Positions 17,505 through 26,032 are shown, counted from the first letter of the stretch. The stretch: 64,000 nucleotides of DNA from Rheinheimera sp. MM224 (GCF_947090785.1 NZ_OX352320.1:2903001-2967000); one strand, 5' to 3'. A program made the numbers and translations. Notes: generated by a model not told the origin, from the letters alone.

Positions 17505-19067
17505 CTAAATTTTTACGCTCTTGCGGTTAATGCCGTATTCGCGCAATTTATTCGCCACAGCTGTGTGACTTAAACCGAGTTTTTTTGCCAATTGGCGTGA
17601 ACTTGGATAAGCCGGATAGAGTTTTCGAAGTAAATCCGCTTCAAAATTTCGCACCGCTTCGTCCAAAGTGCCATCAAAGTCTTTTTCCAGATAACCAAAG
17701 TCACTGGTGTAACTTGGCAACTGCATATGTTCTTTATCCAGCTCATACCCTTCGAGCAAAGTCACGGCGCGGTACAAGGCATTTTCTAATTGGCGCACAT
17801 TACCAGGCCAGGGGTAATGCTGCAGAAAATGTGCGCAGGAGTCGGTCATTTTGGGTGCTTTGCGGCCTAAACGGGCAGAAAAGCGTGCGATAAAAAACTC
17901 AGCCAAAGGCACAACATCCTGTTTACGCTCACGCAGTGGCGGCAGGTTGAGTGTCAGCACATTTAGCCGGTAGAACAAGTCTTCACGGAATTTGCCTTCC
18001 TGCACCATGGCGGGTAAGTCTTTTTGCGTGGTACAAATCACCCGCACGTCGACTTTCACTTCGTTTTCATCACCGACACGGCGGAAACTGCCATCCTGCA
18101 AAAAGCGAATGAGCTTAGTTTGCAGCTCTCGCGACATCTCGCCTACTTCATCGAGAAATACAGTGCCTTTGTTGGCCTGCTCAAAAATACCTTTTTTCGC
18201 TTCACTAGCACCAGGGAATGCATTGGGGCCATGGCCAAAGAGTTCAGACTCAGCCACTAAATCCGGCATAGCAGCCACGTTTACTGCCAAAAAAGGTTTG
18301 CCAGTTCTGCTGCTGGCGGCATGACAAGCACGGGCCAAGACTTCTTTGCCTGTGCCGGTTTCGCCCATAATCAAAATAGGAGCGTCCAGCTGAGCCATTT
18401 TCTTGGCTTCACGCACTACTTTGCGCATTAAATTGCTGTGAGCATGCAGGTTATTAAAACTTTCCTGATCGCCTTTTTTAAATACCACCATCTGCTCGCC
18501 TAAACGGCTTTCAGATTTCAGGTTCAGTACAGCCCCAGCCAGAATATCTTTACCAGAATCATCAGGCACCAATACAGGCAATAGATCGGCAATAAAACGT
18601 TTGTTCTGAATTTCTACCCGCCGGGTTTGTGCCAGTACATCATCACTTTCCAGCCAGCGGCTTAAATTAAAACCTTTGACCATGGCAGTAAGTGACTGAC
18701 CTTCAATAGCGCTGCGCTCCATAGACAAGGCTTCAAGCGCTGCTTCGTTAATAATGGTGACATTGGCACGGGTATCTACTGCAATAATGCCATCAGGCAA
18801 AGTGCGTAATAAGGTGCTCAGTTCGTTGTGTTCCCGCTCGGATGGCATAAAAGCTGTGGTCTTCACATCGTCAACGCCAGGAATACGACGGATTTTAGCC
18901 ATCAGCTCCTGAAATTTTTCAAACTCGACTGTTGGGAAGGATACAAAAATCCGGCCCAGAGTCGGATCTACTTCGATACCACGTAAATCCAACTGATAGC
19001 TGACCAGGATATTTAACACTTCCTGGGTAATACCCAGTCGGTCCTGGCAATGAATTTCTAACCTCAT
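17505..19067 (-). CDS. tyrR: aromatic amino acid regulator TyrR
   Basis: This 520-residue regulator aligns end to end with E. coli TyrR. It has an N-terminal ACT domain (MRLEIHCQDRLGITQE), a PAS domain (about 80-190), an AAA+ domain with Walker A GETGTGKE and Walker B VFLDEVGEM, and a Fis-like helix-turn-helix at the end (SRQLAKKLGLSHTAVANKLREYG). The start at 19067 gives the conserved TyrR N-terminus. The sigma-54 contact loop reads NAFPGA instead of GAFTGA, so it is unlikely to activate sigma-54 polymerase. It lies between the phhAB and hpd units and probably controls both. Confidence 0.94.
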   Translation of the reverse strand: MRLEIHCQDRLGITQEVLNILVSYQLDLRGIEVDPTLGRIFVSFPTVEFEKFQELMAKIRRIPGVDDVKTTAFMPSEREHNELSTLLRTLPDGIIAVDTRANVTIINEAALEALSMERSAIEGQSLTAMVKGFNLSRWLESDDVLAQTRRVEIQNKRFIADLLPVLVPDDSGKDILAGAVLNLKSESRLGEQMVVFKKGDQESFNNLHAHSNLMRKVVREAKKMAQLDAPILIMGETGTGKEVLARACHAASSRTGKPFLAVNVAAMPDLVAESELFGHGPNAFPGASEAKKGIFEQANKGTVFLDEVGEMSRELQTKLIRFLQDGSFRRVGDENEVKVDVRVICTTQKDLPAMVQEGKFREDLFYRLNVLTLNLPPLRERKQDVVPLAEFFIARFSARLGRKAPKMTDSCAHFLQHYPWPGNVRQLENALYRAVTLLEGYELDKEHMQLPSYTSDFGYLEKDFDGTLDEAVRNFEADLLRKLYPAYPSSRQLAKKLGLSHTAVANKLREYGINRKSVKI

Positions 19068-19140
19068 GATACTAAACCACCTCAAGCTTGTGCTTAGATT
19101 TAATCATACGGTAAAGAGGCTCGGGCAGACCAGTATTATT

Positions 19141-19158
19141 TGTAAAGAAATATGCACA
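19141..19158 (-). promoter_or_regulatory. possible TyrR box upstream of tyrR
   Basis: TGTAAAGAAATATGCACA has a perfect left half of the TyrR consensus and a right half with two mismatches, retaining the invariant C. It is 74-91 nt upstream of the tyrR start codon, which fits autoregulation (known for E. coli TyrR). Inferred site. Confidence 0.45.
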
Positions 19159-19210
19159 TCCCCTTGGGACTCTGTGCGGAGCATGGGCAGTCACGACTGG
19201 CGGGATCAAA

Positions 19211-19260
19211 CTGTTAGGCCTGAGTGTTGCTGGCAAGACGGGATGGGACAAGCCCATCCC
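19211..19260. repeat. REP-like hairpin block after phhB
   Basis: An 8-bp perfect stem GGGATGGG/CCCATCCC with a 5-nt loop (19240-19260) has no T-run on either side. It is preceded by CTGTTAGGCC and TTGCTGG-CAAG words (19211-19236) that recur in the same order at 34986-35014. The shape resembles a REP-type element rather than a clean terminator, although it may still end phhAB transcripts. Confidence 0.4.
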
Positions 19261-19275
19261 CTACAACCGCAGATA

Positions 19276-19617
19276 TTAAGAAACTAACAAAGCGTCAGTT
19301 TTAGCAGCACAGATAAAATCGTTTTTATGCAGGCCTTTAATCGAATGCGACCACCAGGTCACTGTCAGCTTACCCCATTCCAGCAATAAGGCTGGGTGGT
19401 GGCCTTCATCTTCAGCCAACTGCGCCACTTTCTGATGAAAAGCCCATGCCAGCTTAAAGTTCTTAAATTTGAACTCACGCTCCAGTTGTAAAATGCCATC
19501 ACGGGCCACTGGGGTCCAGTCCGGGATCTGGTGCATCAGCTGGGCTAATTCTTCATCCGATACCTTGGGTGCATCAGCACGGCAGGCTTCACATTTCGCT
19601 TGTTTTAATTCAGACAT
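19276..19617 (-). CDS. phhB: pterin-4a-carbinolamine dehydratase
   Basis: This 113-residue enzyme regenerates the tetrahydropterin cofactor after phenylalanine hydroxylation by dehydrating 4a-hydroxytetrahydropterin. The family fingerprint is intact: [20 protein letters not shown] followed by H, where the adjacent histidines and the following segment form the active site. It directly follows phhA (27-nt gap), forming a two-gene unit that converts phenylalanine to tyrosine. Confidence 0.96.
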   Translation of the reverse strand: MSELKQAKCEACRADAPKVSDEELAQLMHQIPDWTPVARDGILQLEREFKFKNFKLAWAFHQKVAQLAEDEGHHPALLLEWGKLTVTWWSHSIKGLHKNDFICAAKTDALLVS

Positions 19618-19644
19618 TAGAGTGTTCTCTGTTATCGGCAGGGC

Positions 19645-20445
19645 TTAACCTGCCTTTTTTTCTTTTGGCGGAAATTTAGCAGCATGTAAACCCAGAGATC
19701 GGGCTTGTTGTACCATAGCCATCAAATCCAATTGGGATACATCAAATAAATCGTTAATCGAATTAATCATAAAATACACCGGCTGCATAATGTCGATACG
19801 GTAAGGCGTACGCAGCACATCAACCACATCAAAGGCTTTACGCTCTGGCACGTCAGAACCAATAGCGTATTGAGTTTCACCAGGCGAAGATAAAATACCG
19901 CCGCCATAAATCCGCAAGCCATCTTTGCTGCTTAATAAACCAAACTCTATGGTAAACCAGTACAAGCGAGCCAGATACACACGGTCTTCTTTGCTGGCCG
20001 CTAAGCCCAGTTTGCCGTAGGTATGGGTAAATTCAGCAAAAGCCGGATGGGTCAGCATGGCGCAGTGACCAAATATTTCATGGAACACATCAGGTTCCTG
20101 CAGGTAATCAAACTCTTCCCTGCTACGAATAAAAGTCGCGACCGGAAACTCTTTATTGGCTAATAGCTGGAAAAACCGGTCAAAACTAATGAGTGCTGGC
20201 ACTTCCGTGACTTTCCAGCCAGTACTTGGCTCTAACACTGCATTAATTTCTGCCAGCTGCGGAATACGATCCAGTGGCAAATTGAGCTTTTTCAGTCCAT
20301 CCAGATATTCATCACAGGCCTTACCTTCAATGCAGGACAGTTGGCGCTGCATTAACTCAGACCAGATTTTATTTTCGTCAGCCGACCAGTGAATAAAGCC
20401 ATCTTCATCCGACTGGTGCGATACGTATTTACTTGATTTGCTCAT
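19645..20445 (-). CDS. phhA: phenylalanine 4-monooxygenase
   Basis: This 266-residue bacterial monomeric phenylalanine hydroxylase uses tetrahydropterin and O2 to make tyrosine. The iron ligands are H122 and H127 in PDVFHEIFGH and E167 in LYWFTIEFGL. It lacks the N-terminal ACT regulatory domain of the animal enzyme, as is normal for bacteria. It is the first gene of the phhA-phhB unit. A very good TyrR-box match lies 125-142 nt upstream, so induction by aromatic amino acids through TyrR is likely. Confidence 0.97.
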   Translation of the reverse strand: MSKSSKYVSHQSDEDGFIHWSADENKIWSELMQRQLSCIEGKACDEYLDGLKKLNLPLDRIPQLAEINAVLEPSTGWKVTEVPALISFDRFFQLLANKEFPVATFIRSREEFDYLQEPDVFHEIFGHCAMLTHPAFAEFTHTYGKLGLAASKEDRVYLARLYWFTIEFGLLSSKDGLRIYGGGILSSPGETQYAIGSDVPERKAFDVVDVLRTPYRIDIMQPVYFMINSINDLFDVSQLDLMAMVQQARSLGLHAAKFPPKEKKAG

Positions 20446-20538
20446 AGAACCCTGTTGTTTCGATCTTATAGTGGTTTTATCAACCTTTTAGTTGCGGCCG
20501 ATACTAGAGGATTGGACAACAGCTGTTAACCCATGGTT

Positions 20539-20560
20539 GAGTTGACGTGAACGTCAACTC
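20539..20560. promoter_or_regulatory. perfect 9-bp palindrome upstream of phhA
   Basis: GAGTTGACG-TGAA-CGTCAACTC is a perfect inverted repeat in the phhA upstream region, about 95 nt before the start codon and next to the TyrR box. The only T-rich flank is on the plus strand, where no gene ends. An operator is therefore more likely than a terminator, and the cognate regulator is not identified. Confidence 0.45.
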
Positions 20561-20569
20561 TGTTGTTTT

Positions 20570-20587
20570 TGTAAAGCAATGGTTACA
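20570..20587 (-). promoter_or_regulatory. TyrR box upstream of phhA
   Basis: TGTAAAGCAATGGTTACA matches the TyrR consensus TGTAAA-N6-TTTACA at 11 of 12 defined positions. It lies directly after the mgl stop codon, 125-142 nt upstream of phhA. With tyrR two genes away, control of phhAB by TyrR is a reasonable inference. Confidence 0.65.
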
Positions 20588-21799
20588 TTAAGCCATTGCG
20601 CTATGCTGGCGTTGCTGCATCAGGGTCAGTGCCTGCGCCAGGTCCGCAATAATATCTTCGACATGCTCAAGCCCTACAGAAATACGAATTAAGCCATCGC
20701 TGATTCCGGCCATCTGCCGTTCTTCGGCTGAATACGGACTATGCGTCATCGAAGCCGGATGCTGAATAAGCGACTCCGCATCACCAAGACTGACCGCCAG
20801 ACTGAATAAGGTACATTGATTAATAAAATAACGACCATCATCCAGACTACCGTTTAGCTCAAAGGCCAATACCCCACCGGCTGCTTTCATTTGTTTGCCG
20901 ATAAATTTATAACCCGGATGAGACTTTAACCCCGGGTAATAGACCTGGCCTACCGCAGGATGAGCTTCAAGGAATTCCGCTACTTTTTGCGCATTCTGAC
21001 AATGCCGCTCCATCCGCACCGACAAGGTTTTTAAACCACGGATAATCAACCAGGCATCATGCGGGCTGATGGTTGCCCCCATATCTTTTAAGGTGGTCAG
21101 TTTAATCTGAGTAATACGCTCGGTGCTGCCGACGATAATACCAGCCACCACATCGCCGTGACCGTTCAGGTACTTGGTCGCGCTATGCAAAATAAGGTCG
21201 ATGCCATAATCAGCCGGCTTTTGCAGTAAAGGCGTTAGGAAGGTATTGTCGATCACCGAAATCAGCTGGTGTTGTTTGGCAAACTGGCCAATAAAATCTA
21301 AATCCAGCACAGTCAAAGTCGGGTTAATGGGTGTTTCTGCAAAAATCATTTTGGTGTTGGATTTTAGCGCTTGTTTGATGGCGTTGTGGTCAGTCATATC
21401 AACAAAACTAACGTCTATACCGTAGCGGGCAAACTGATGATTAAACAGTGCAAAGCTGCAGCCATAAATGGCTTTGCTGGCAATCAGATGATCGCCTTGC
21501 TGTAAAAAGGCCATAGTGGCAGCTGCTACAGCGCCCATACCGGTGGCGGTAGCGGCGGCATCTTCCATGCCTTCCAGCGCAGCGACTTTCAACTCAAGCT
21601 CTCTTGTGGTTGGATTACCTAAACGAGTGTAGATATAACCTGGCTCTTCACCAGCAAAACGGGCTGCGCCTTGTTCGGCACTATCAAATACAAAAGTGGA
21701 GGTCTGGTACAAAGGCGTGGCTAAAGCGCCATGTGGATTTAAACCGGTTTTTCCGGCATGGATACATACCGTATCAGGATGACTGTACTGCTTGCTCAT
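20588..21799 (-). CDS. mgl: methionine gamma-lyase
   Basis: This 403-residue PLP enzyme of the Cys/Met metabolism family splits methionine into methanethiol, 2-oxobutyrate and ammonia. The PLP lysine is K209 in LHSATKYLNGHGD. The residue that marks methionine gamma-lyases is present as C114 in IYGCSFAL (Cys116 of the Pseudomonas putida enzyme), while cystathionine synthases and lyases usually have another residue there. The C-terminal AESLIQHPASMTHS motif is intact. The start at 21799 has AGGTG upstream. An upstream in-frame codon would add 19 residues of non-family sequence. A palindromic repeat begins 18 nt before the start codon. Confidence 0.88.
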   Translation of the reverse strand: MSKQYSHPDTVCIHAGKTGLNPHGALATPLYQTSTFVFDSAEQGAARFAGEEPGYIYTRLGNPTTRELELKVAALEGMEDAAATATGMGAVAAATMAFLQQGDHLIASKAIYGCSFALFNHQFARYGIDVSFVDMTDHNAIKQALKSNTKMIFAETPINPTLTVLDLDFIGQFAKQHQLISVIDNTFLTPLLQKPADYGIDLILHSATKYLNGHGDVVAGIIVGSTERITQIKLTTLKDMGATISPHDAWLIIRGLKTLSVRMERHCQNAQKVAEFLEAHPAVGQVYYPGLKSHPGYKFIGKQMKAAGGVLAFELNGSLDDGRYFINQCTLFSLAVSLGDAESLIQHPASMTHSPYSAEERQMAGISDGLIRISVGLEHVEDIIADLAQALTLMQQRQHSAMA

Positions 21800-21816
21800 A
21801 AAACACCTGTTGCTGT

Positions 21817-21941
21817 ATACCCTTCGTACTTGAAGCTGCAGCGTTGTTGACCGCACTCCTCACCCCATTCACATAGGACAACTATGCTTATGGGGTCTCG
21901 CTCGCTTGTCGCCTAGCTGCAGCACCAATTACTTTGGGTAT
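21817..21941. repeat. 125-nt imperfect palindromic repeat element (MITE-like)
   Basis: The element begins ATACCCTTCGTACTTG and ends ACTTTGGGTAT, so its ends are inverted (ATACCC/GGGTAT). Inside, CTGCAGC recurs near both ends and the centre CCCCAT...ATGGGG folds back on itself. The overall organisation resembles palindromic intergenic repeats known from other gammaproteobacteria. It occupies the mgl leader/promoter region. A 28-nt piece of its left arm recurs at 39648-39675. Confidence 0.65.
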
Positions 21942-22007
21942 GTATTTATTTGTTATGCGTTTTTTTATTTTATCTAAACAAAAGGTTATATCAGCGACAA
22001 GGCATAT

Positions 22008-22039
22008 AGACATCTGACGGTCTGAAGCAGCACCGTCAG
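22008..22039. other. hairpin downstream of ycjF
   Basis: CTGACGG and CCGTCAG (22014-22020 and 22033-22039) form a 7-bp stem with a 12-nt loop. It lies 30 nt after the ycjF stop, without a T-run. It may mark the end of the psp-ycjXF transcript. The adjoining AGACATCT at 22008 weakly resembles half a MetJ box, but the tandem half is poor. Confidence 0.3.
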
Positions 22040-22068
22040 TTTGAGCAGAAACGACAGGAGATGTAGCG

Positions 22069-23082
22069 TTAAGTTGACAAAGGAGCCGCCTTACCGAGCA
22101 AACGTCGCACTAAGGCTTTGCTTAAATCCAGCAAACTTAGTTTCTGACTTTTCGCCAATGGCAAAGGGCGTAGCAATTGCTGTGCAGCTAAACCTAAACG
22201 AGCTACCAGCATACCTGCTATTAACCCCTGCCCTGCCCGCATCGATAATTTGCTGGTCAGTTCAGCACCCAGCACATCTGAACCAAGATCCAGCGCCAGC
22301 TCCGAACTGCCAGCCCATAACAAAGCCGCAAATAAGTGTTTAATCAGGATCAGACTGCGCAACTGCCCCAATGAGGCGCCATAAGTTTCAGCCATTTGGC
22401 GTAACAATTTACTGGTACGCCACATGACCAGCAGCATATCGGCCAGTGCAAAAGGACTGACGGCAACGGCCATAGCGGCGTCGGCAGAGGCCTGATGTAT
22501 TTGCTGACGCACTTTTGCATCGGCTTTGCTCAGCACTTTGAGTTCAAACAAATCCAGCAGCTCCTGATCGCTGTGCTCTGCTTGTTTTTGCGCTTTCCAG
22601 TCCGCCACATCCTGCTGTGTTGATTCAGGTAATACGGCGGCGATATCCAGACAAAGCTGTTCGGCTTCACCGTATTGGATGCTGGCATGAATACGCTGAT
22701 GCGCTTGCTGCCAGCTGCGGGTTTTGGCTAAACGTCGCCATAAGCGCCATTCCCTCGCCAGCAACAAGCTGCCTAAAGTTAATAAAGCGGCACAAAATAA
22801 GGCTTCCAGCACAGTACTGATACCTGGCGCTATAAAAGCCTGCTGGATGGTTGTCACAGCGCTGTACAAAGCCACAGACACTAACAGCACAACACTGCTG
22901 ATCCCAGCCCACATCAGCGCAGACACAGGCTTGCGTTTTGCTGGTTCTGGTTCGAGGTGGGGTTCAACCACAAAATCTGCTTGCTCAAACTGTACAGCCT
23001 TTGTCATCGGTAGTTCTGATACCGCATCAGAGCCAATAAAATCGGCCTCTTTAAAGCTTTTGGCTTGTTTTAAATCTGTCAT
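22069..23082 (-). CDS. ycjF: YcjF/TIGR01620 family membrane protein (DUF697)
   Basis: This 337-residue inner-membrane protein has a charged N-terminal region, two hydrophobic helices at about 53-75 and 83-103, and a C-terminal DUF697 domain with further hydrophobic segments. It overlaps ycjX by 4 nt (ATGA), and the pair follows pspABC, as in E. coli. The molecular role is unknown. The co-location with the phage-shock genes suggests a function in envelope stress. Confidence 0.9.
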   Translation of the reverse strand: MTDLKQAKSFKEADFIGSDAVSELPMTKAVQFEQADFVVEPHLEPEPAKRKPVSALMWAGISSVVLLVSVALYSAVTTIQQAFIAPGISTVLEALFCAALLTLGSLLLAREWRLWRRLAKTRSWQQAHQRIHASIQYGEAEQLCLDIAAVLPESTQQDVADWKAQKQAEHSDQELLDLFELKVLSKADAKVRQQIHQASADAAMAVAVSPFALADMLLVMWRTSKLLRQMAETYGASLGQLRSLILIKHLFAALLWAGSSELALDLGSDVLGAELTSKLSMRAGQGLIAGMLVARLGLAAQQLLRPLPLAKSQKLSLLDLSKALVRRLLGKAAPLST

Positions 23083-24458
23083 GTCAGTTTATCTCCTAAC
23101 AGGTACTCCAGCAGATGATCCAGACGGATATGTTGCAGCACTTGCTGTTTAGGCCATGGCAAAGGCGCCAGGGACTGAAATTCAAAATGATGTTCGGTAA
23201 ATAGCTGATGATCCGGCCAGTAGCGTGGCACATCACCAGGATAATACGTCAGCGCCTCTCCTGTTTGTGCGCTAAGGCCGCGTAAACAAGGCTGTTGCGA
23301 GCCGTTGTGTTTCACAAAACCAGCTTCACTGGCTTTAATAGCAGCTATCGCCATCACCTCGTAAGGGCAAAGCTGGAACTTCACACTCTGCAGATGCTGC
23401 AACAGCAGCTGTTGTAATAACAAAGTCAGCGCCTGATGCTGATCCGGTGTGACATGATCGGCTTTACTGACAGCAAATAACACTTTACTGATCCGTGGTT
23501 TAAAAATCCGCCGCAGCCAGTGTTCTGGACCATAATCAAAACTTTGTAAAATCAGTAATAGACTTTGTTTCAGCTCTAACAGTGCGGACTCACCTGCATT
23601 CAGTGCCCCCAAAATATCGACCAACACCACCTGACGGTCTAAACCTGAAAAGTACTGGCGGTAAAATGGCTCAATCACTTTGCTTTGGTAACTGACAAAA
23701 TGCTTTTGCATCAAGTCCACCAAAGCTCCACCTTGCGCCAGCTGTTCTGGCAACAAAGGCAGGAGTTGCAGCAACGGCGTGCCTTCAAATTCACCAGGCA
23801 CCAATAACCGGCCAGGCTGATTTAAGTAAGCGCCTGCCACTTCACGGAATTGCTGCAGTAAGTGGCTGTATTCAGTGCATAGCTCCTGCACAGAAAGCAC
23901 TGAAGCATCATTTAAATCAATGGCCTCTAACCGCTTTCTAAACTCTTCTGCGGTGGCAGCCCTATGGGATTGGGCAAACAGCAACCAGCTTTGCTCACAC
24001 CACTGCTGATAACTTTGTTGCAGCATAGGCAAATCCAGCAGCCACTCACCCGGATAATCCACCAGCACCAATTCGGTTTCCTGGTAGTCCTGAAACCTGG
24101 CACGTAAGCTGGATTCTGGTTGATAACGCAAAGCTAAGGTCAGTTGGCTCCAGCCGACAGTAGAAGGAGGCCAGCTGGCAGGTTGTTGCTGCAGGTAACT
24201 TAAGTTTTTTTCAAAAGCAAAACGTGGTAACTGTGGCAACTGATTGTCATCAATGCGGGCGCCTAACCAACGTTTTTGCATCACGGAAAAAAAGGGTAAA
24301 TTGGAAGAGTGACTTTGGGTCAACTGGTGCACTATTGCAGTTAAGAGCGCAGTTTTGCCTGCGCCGCTTAAGCCGGTCACTCCCAGTCTGAGCTGACGGT
24401 GAAAGGCTCGCTGTGTCAATTGTTCTGAATGCCAGCGCGCCTTTTTTAACCAATCCAT
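23079..24458 (-). CDS. ycjX: YcjX family P-loop protein (DUF463)
   Basis: This 459-residue protein has an N-terminal nucleotide-binding loop (GVTGLSGAGKTALL, about 27-40) and the DYPGEWLLDLP segment, a DxxG-like switch region seen in this GTPase-like family. A NKxD-type motif may be SKADHV. It is part of the psp-ycjX-ycjF set and overlaps ycjF by 4 nt. Its biochemical function is not established. Confidence 0.92.
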   Translation of the reverse strand: MDWLKKARWHSEQLTQRAFHRQLRLGVTGLSGAGKTALLTAIVHQLTQSHSSNLPFFSVMQKRWLGARIDDNQLPQLPRFAFEKNLSYLQQQPASWPPSTVGWSQLTLALRYQPESSLRARFQDYQETELVLVDYPGEWLLDLPMLQQSYQQWCEQSWLLFAQSHRAATAEEFRKRLEAIDLNDASVLSVQELCTEYSHLLQQFREVAGAYLNQPGRLLVPGEFEGTPLLQLLPLLPEQLAQGGALVDLMQKHFVSYQSKVIEPFYRQYFSGLDRQVVLVDILGALNAGESALLELKQSLLLILQSFDYGPEHWLRRIFKPRISKVLFAVSKADHVTPDQHQALTLLLQQLLLQHLQSVKFQLCPYEVMAIAAIKASEAGFVKHNGSQQPCLRGLSAQTGEALTYYPGDVPRYWPDHQLFTEHHFEFQSLAPLPWPKQQVLQHIRLDHLLEYLLGDKLT

Positions 24459-24515
24459 GCAGTGATCCTATATGGCGTCTTTTCGACAGGTCGACAAACT
24501 TATTCCCTACTTCGA

Positions 24516-24926
24516 TTATAACTTACTGATTTCTCTGTTCAGTTGAAACTTGGCAGAGGTAACATGAGTTTCCATGTCGCGTAACCGCAGTTCCAGACTA
24601 TTAAACTGATTGACCAGGTGGTGTAAGGCCGACTTTGGCACTTCCCCCCGTTGCCATACGCGGGTTTTTACTTCCACAGGGCGCTCGTCGTAAGATGGTT
24701 CAGTCACGCCCTTTTTCGCTTCATGCACTGATTTCTTTTCCAGAATAAACCAGGCTGCTACGTACAAAACAGGCAATAAACCACCTAAACCTAATAACAC
24801 CGAAGTGACCACAATCAACCGCACTAACCACACTTCCCAACCGAAGTAGTCTGCAATACCTGCACAGACCCCGGCCAGTTTGCCGTTGCGGTCATCCCGC
24901 AACAGCTCTTTGCGTATTTTAGTCAT
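24516..24926 (-). CDS. pspC: phage shock protein C
   Basis: This 136-residue inner-membrane protein begins with the PspC domain (LLRDDRNGKLAGVCAGIADYFG) and has hydrophobic segments at about 32-65. A soluble C-terminal extension with a short coiled-coil-like stretch (about 100-136) follows. With PspB it senses membrane stress and relieves PspA inhibition of PspF. The start is the ATG at 24926, overlapping the end of pspB by 8 nt. No pspD or pspE lies between it and ycjX. Confidence 0.93.
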   Translation of the reverse strand: MTKIRKELLRDDRNGKLAGVCAGIADYFGWEVWLVRLIVVTSVLLGLGGLLPVLYVAAWFILEKKSVHEAKKGVTEPSYDERPVEVKTRVWQRGEVPKSALHHLVNQFNSLELRLRDMETHVTSAKFQLNREISKL

Positions 24927-25155
24927 GTTTCTCTCTCCACTTCGGTGACTCCGCATCTAAAATCGCTTCCAGCGTTTTGATGCGGTCCGCCATTTTTTCG
25001 GCGCGATGAGATAACTCATTCAGTTGAGCCAGTTCACTGTCACCCAAACCTTCACCAATTTTGTTTTTGCTTCTGTAGTGCATAAACACCCACAGTGGCG
25101 CCACAAAAATCATGAATACAATGAGTGGTACACCAATGACCTCAGTAATTTCCAT
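24919..25155 (-). CDS. pspB: phage shock protein B
   Basis: This 78-residue protein has one N-terminal membrane helix (IGVPLIVFMIFVAPLWVFMH) followed by a leucine-zipper-like cytoplasmic stretch (LNELSHRAEKMADRIKTLEAIL). Length and layout match E. coli PspB (74). It lies 25 nt after pspA and overlaps pspC, and acts with PspC in stress signalling. Confidence 0.94.
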   Translation of the reverse strand: MEITEVIGVPLIVFMIFVAPLWVFMHYRSKNKIGEGLGDSELAQLNELSHRAEKMADRIKTLEAILDAESPKWREKHD

Positions 25156-25180
25156 CTTTAGCTCCTACAACGCCTGATAA

Positions 25181-25849
25181 TCAGGCGTTATCTTTTTTAG
25201 ACATTTTAGCTTTTAATTCAGCCAGTTCGTTATCGATTTTCTCAGATGATGCCAGTTCTGCAAACTCATCTTTTAAGGTCTTTTTGCCTAAATCGTACGA
25301 TTCAACCTGAGCTTCCAGCGAATCGATTTTTTGCTCATAACGTTCAAACTTGTACATGGCGTCGTTTAAACGGTTGCTGTCTAAAGTACGCTTTACATCC
25401 AAACGGGATGACACAGTTTTCTGGCGCATCAGCATGGCTTTCTGACGGGCTTTGGCATCCGCCAACTTATCCTGCAGCTGACCCACTTCATCCTGTAACT
25501 TACTGACATGTTCATCTAAATGAGTGATGTCGGCAGCTACTGCTGCAGCCTGGTCGGCCGCTTTTTGACGTTCAATCAACGCGGCACGGGCTAAGTCTTC
25601 ACGTTCTTTGCTTAAAGCCAGTTCAGCTTTAGCCTGCCAGTCGGCCACTTCAGCTTCTAATTTGGACACTACACGTTGCAGTTCTTTTTTCTCTGCAATG
25701 GTTTTAGCTGAGGTAGAACGTACTTCAACCAAAGTGTCTTCCATTTCCTGAATAATCAGGCGGACCATTTTTTCCGGATCTTCTGCTTTATCTAATAAAG
25801 CATTGATGTTGGAGTTTACGATATCTGAAAAGCGAGAGAAGATACCCAT
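25181..25849 (-). CDS. pspA: phage shock protein A
   Basis: This 222-residue peripheral membrane protein is almost entirely coiled-coil helix (about 25-200) and belongs to the PspA/IM30/ESCRT-III superfamily. The amphipathic N-terminal helix (MGIFSRFSDIVNSNINALLD) is intact. It binds and inhibits PspF under normal conditions and supports damaged membranes under stress. AGAGG lies 10 nt upstream of the ATG. It heads the psp operon and is divergent from pspF. Confidence 0.97.
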   Translation of the reverse strand: MGIFSRFSDIVNSNINALLDKAEDPEKMVRLIIQEMEDTLVEVRSTSAKTIAEKKELQRVVSKLEAEVADWQAKAELALSKEREDLARAALIERQKAADQAAAVAADITHLDEHVSKLQDEVGQLQDKLADAKARQKAMLMRQKTVSSRLDVKRTLDSNRLNDAMYKFERYEQKIDSLEAQVESYDLGKKTLKDEFAELASSEKIDNELAELKAKMSKKDNA

Positions 25850-26032
25850 AATGTTTTACCTCTTAATGACTTGTTGGATTCGCTATTACCTATTCAGGTT
25901 TCTTGCCAACTTGCCAAACTATTTTAAATCATTGTTTTATATGAATTTTATTTATATATCAAAAAAGCTATGCCAAGTTCACGTTATGAAATACACTACT
26001 TATTAGTTAATTTCACCACTTCGTGAATCCAG
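25850..26032. promoter_or_regulatory. pspA-pspF divergent promoter region
   Basis: This 183-nt AT-rich region separates the two divergent psp genes. PspF normally drives pspA from a sigma-54 promoter. The best minus-strand -24-like element is TTGGCA at 25971-25976, but the matching -12 position has only T-rich sequence, so the promoter is a weak candidate. Two further TTGGCAAG words (around 25914-25930) do not have correct -12 partners. Confidence 0.4.

Noticed and set aside
22008..22023. Possible MetJ box upstream of mgl
   Set aside because: Only one of the two 8-nt met-box units is good (AGACATCT), the second matches 4 of 8, and the site is over 200 nt from the start codon beyond the inserted repeat.
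25914..25976. Sigma-54 promoter for pspA
   Set aside because: Good TGGCA elements exist, but none has GC at the -12 position with correct spacing. Left as a weak candidate only.
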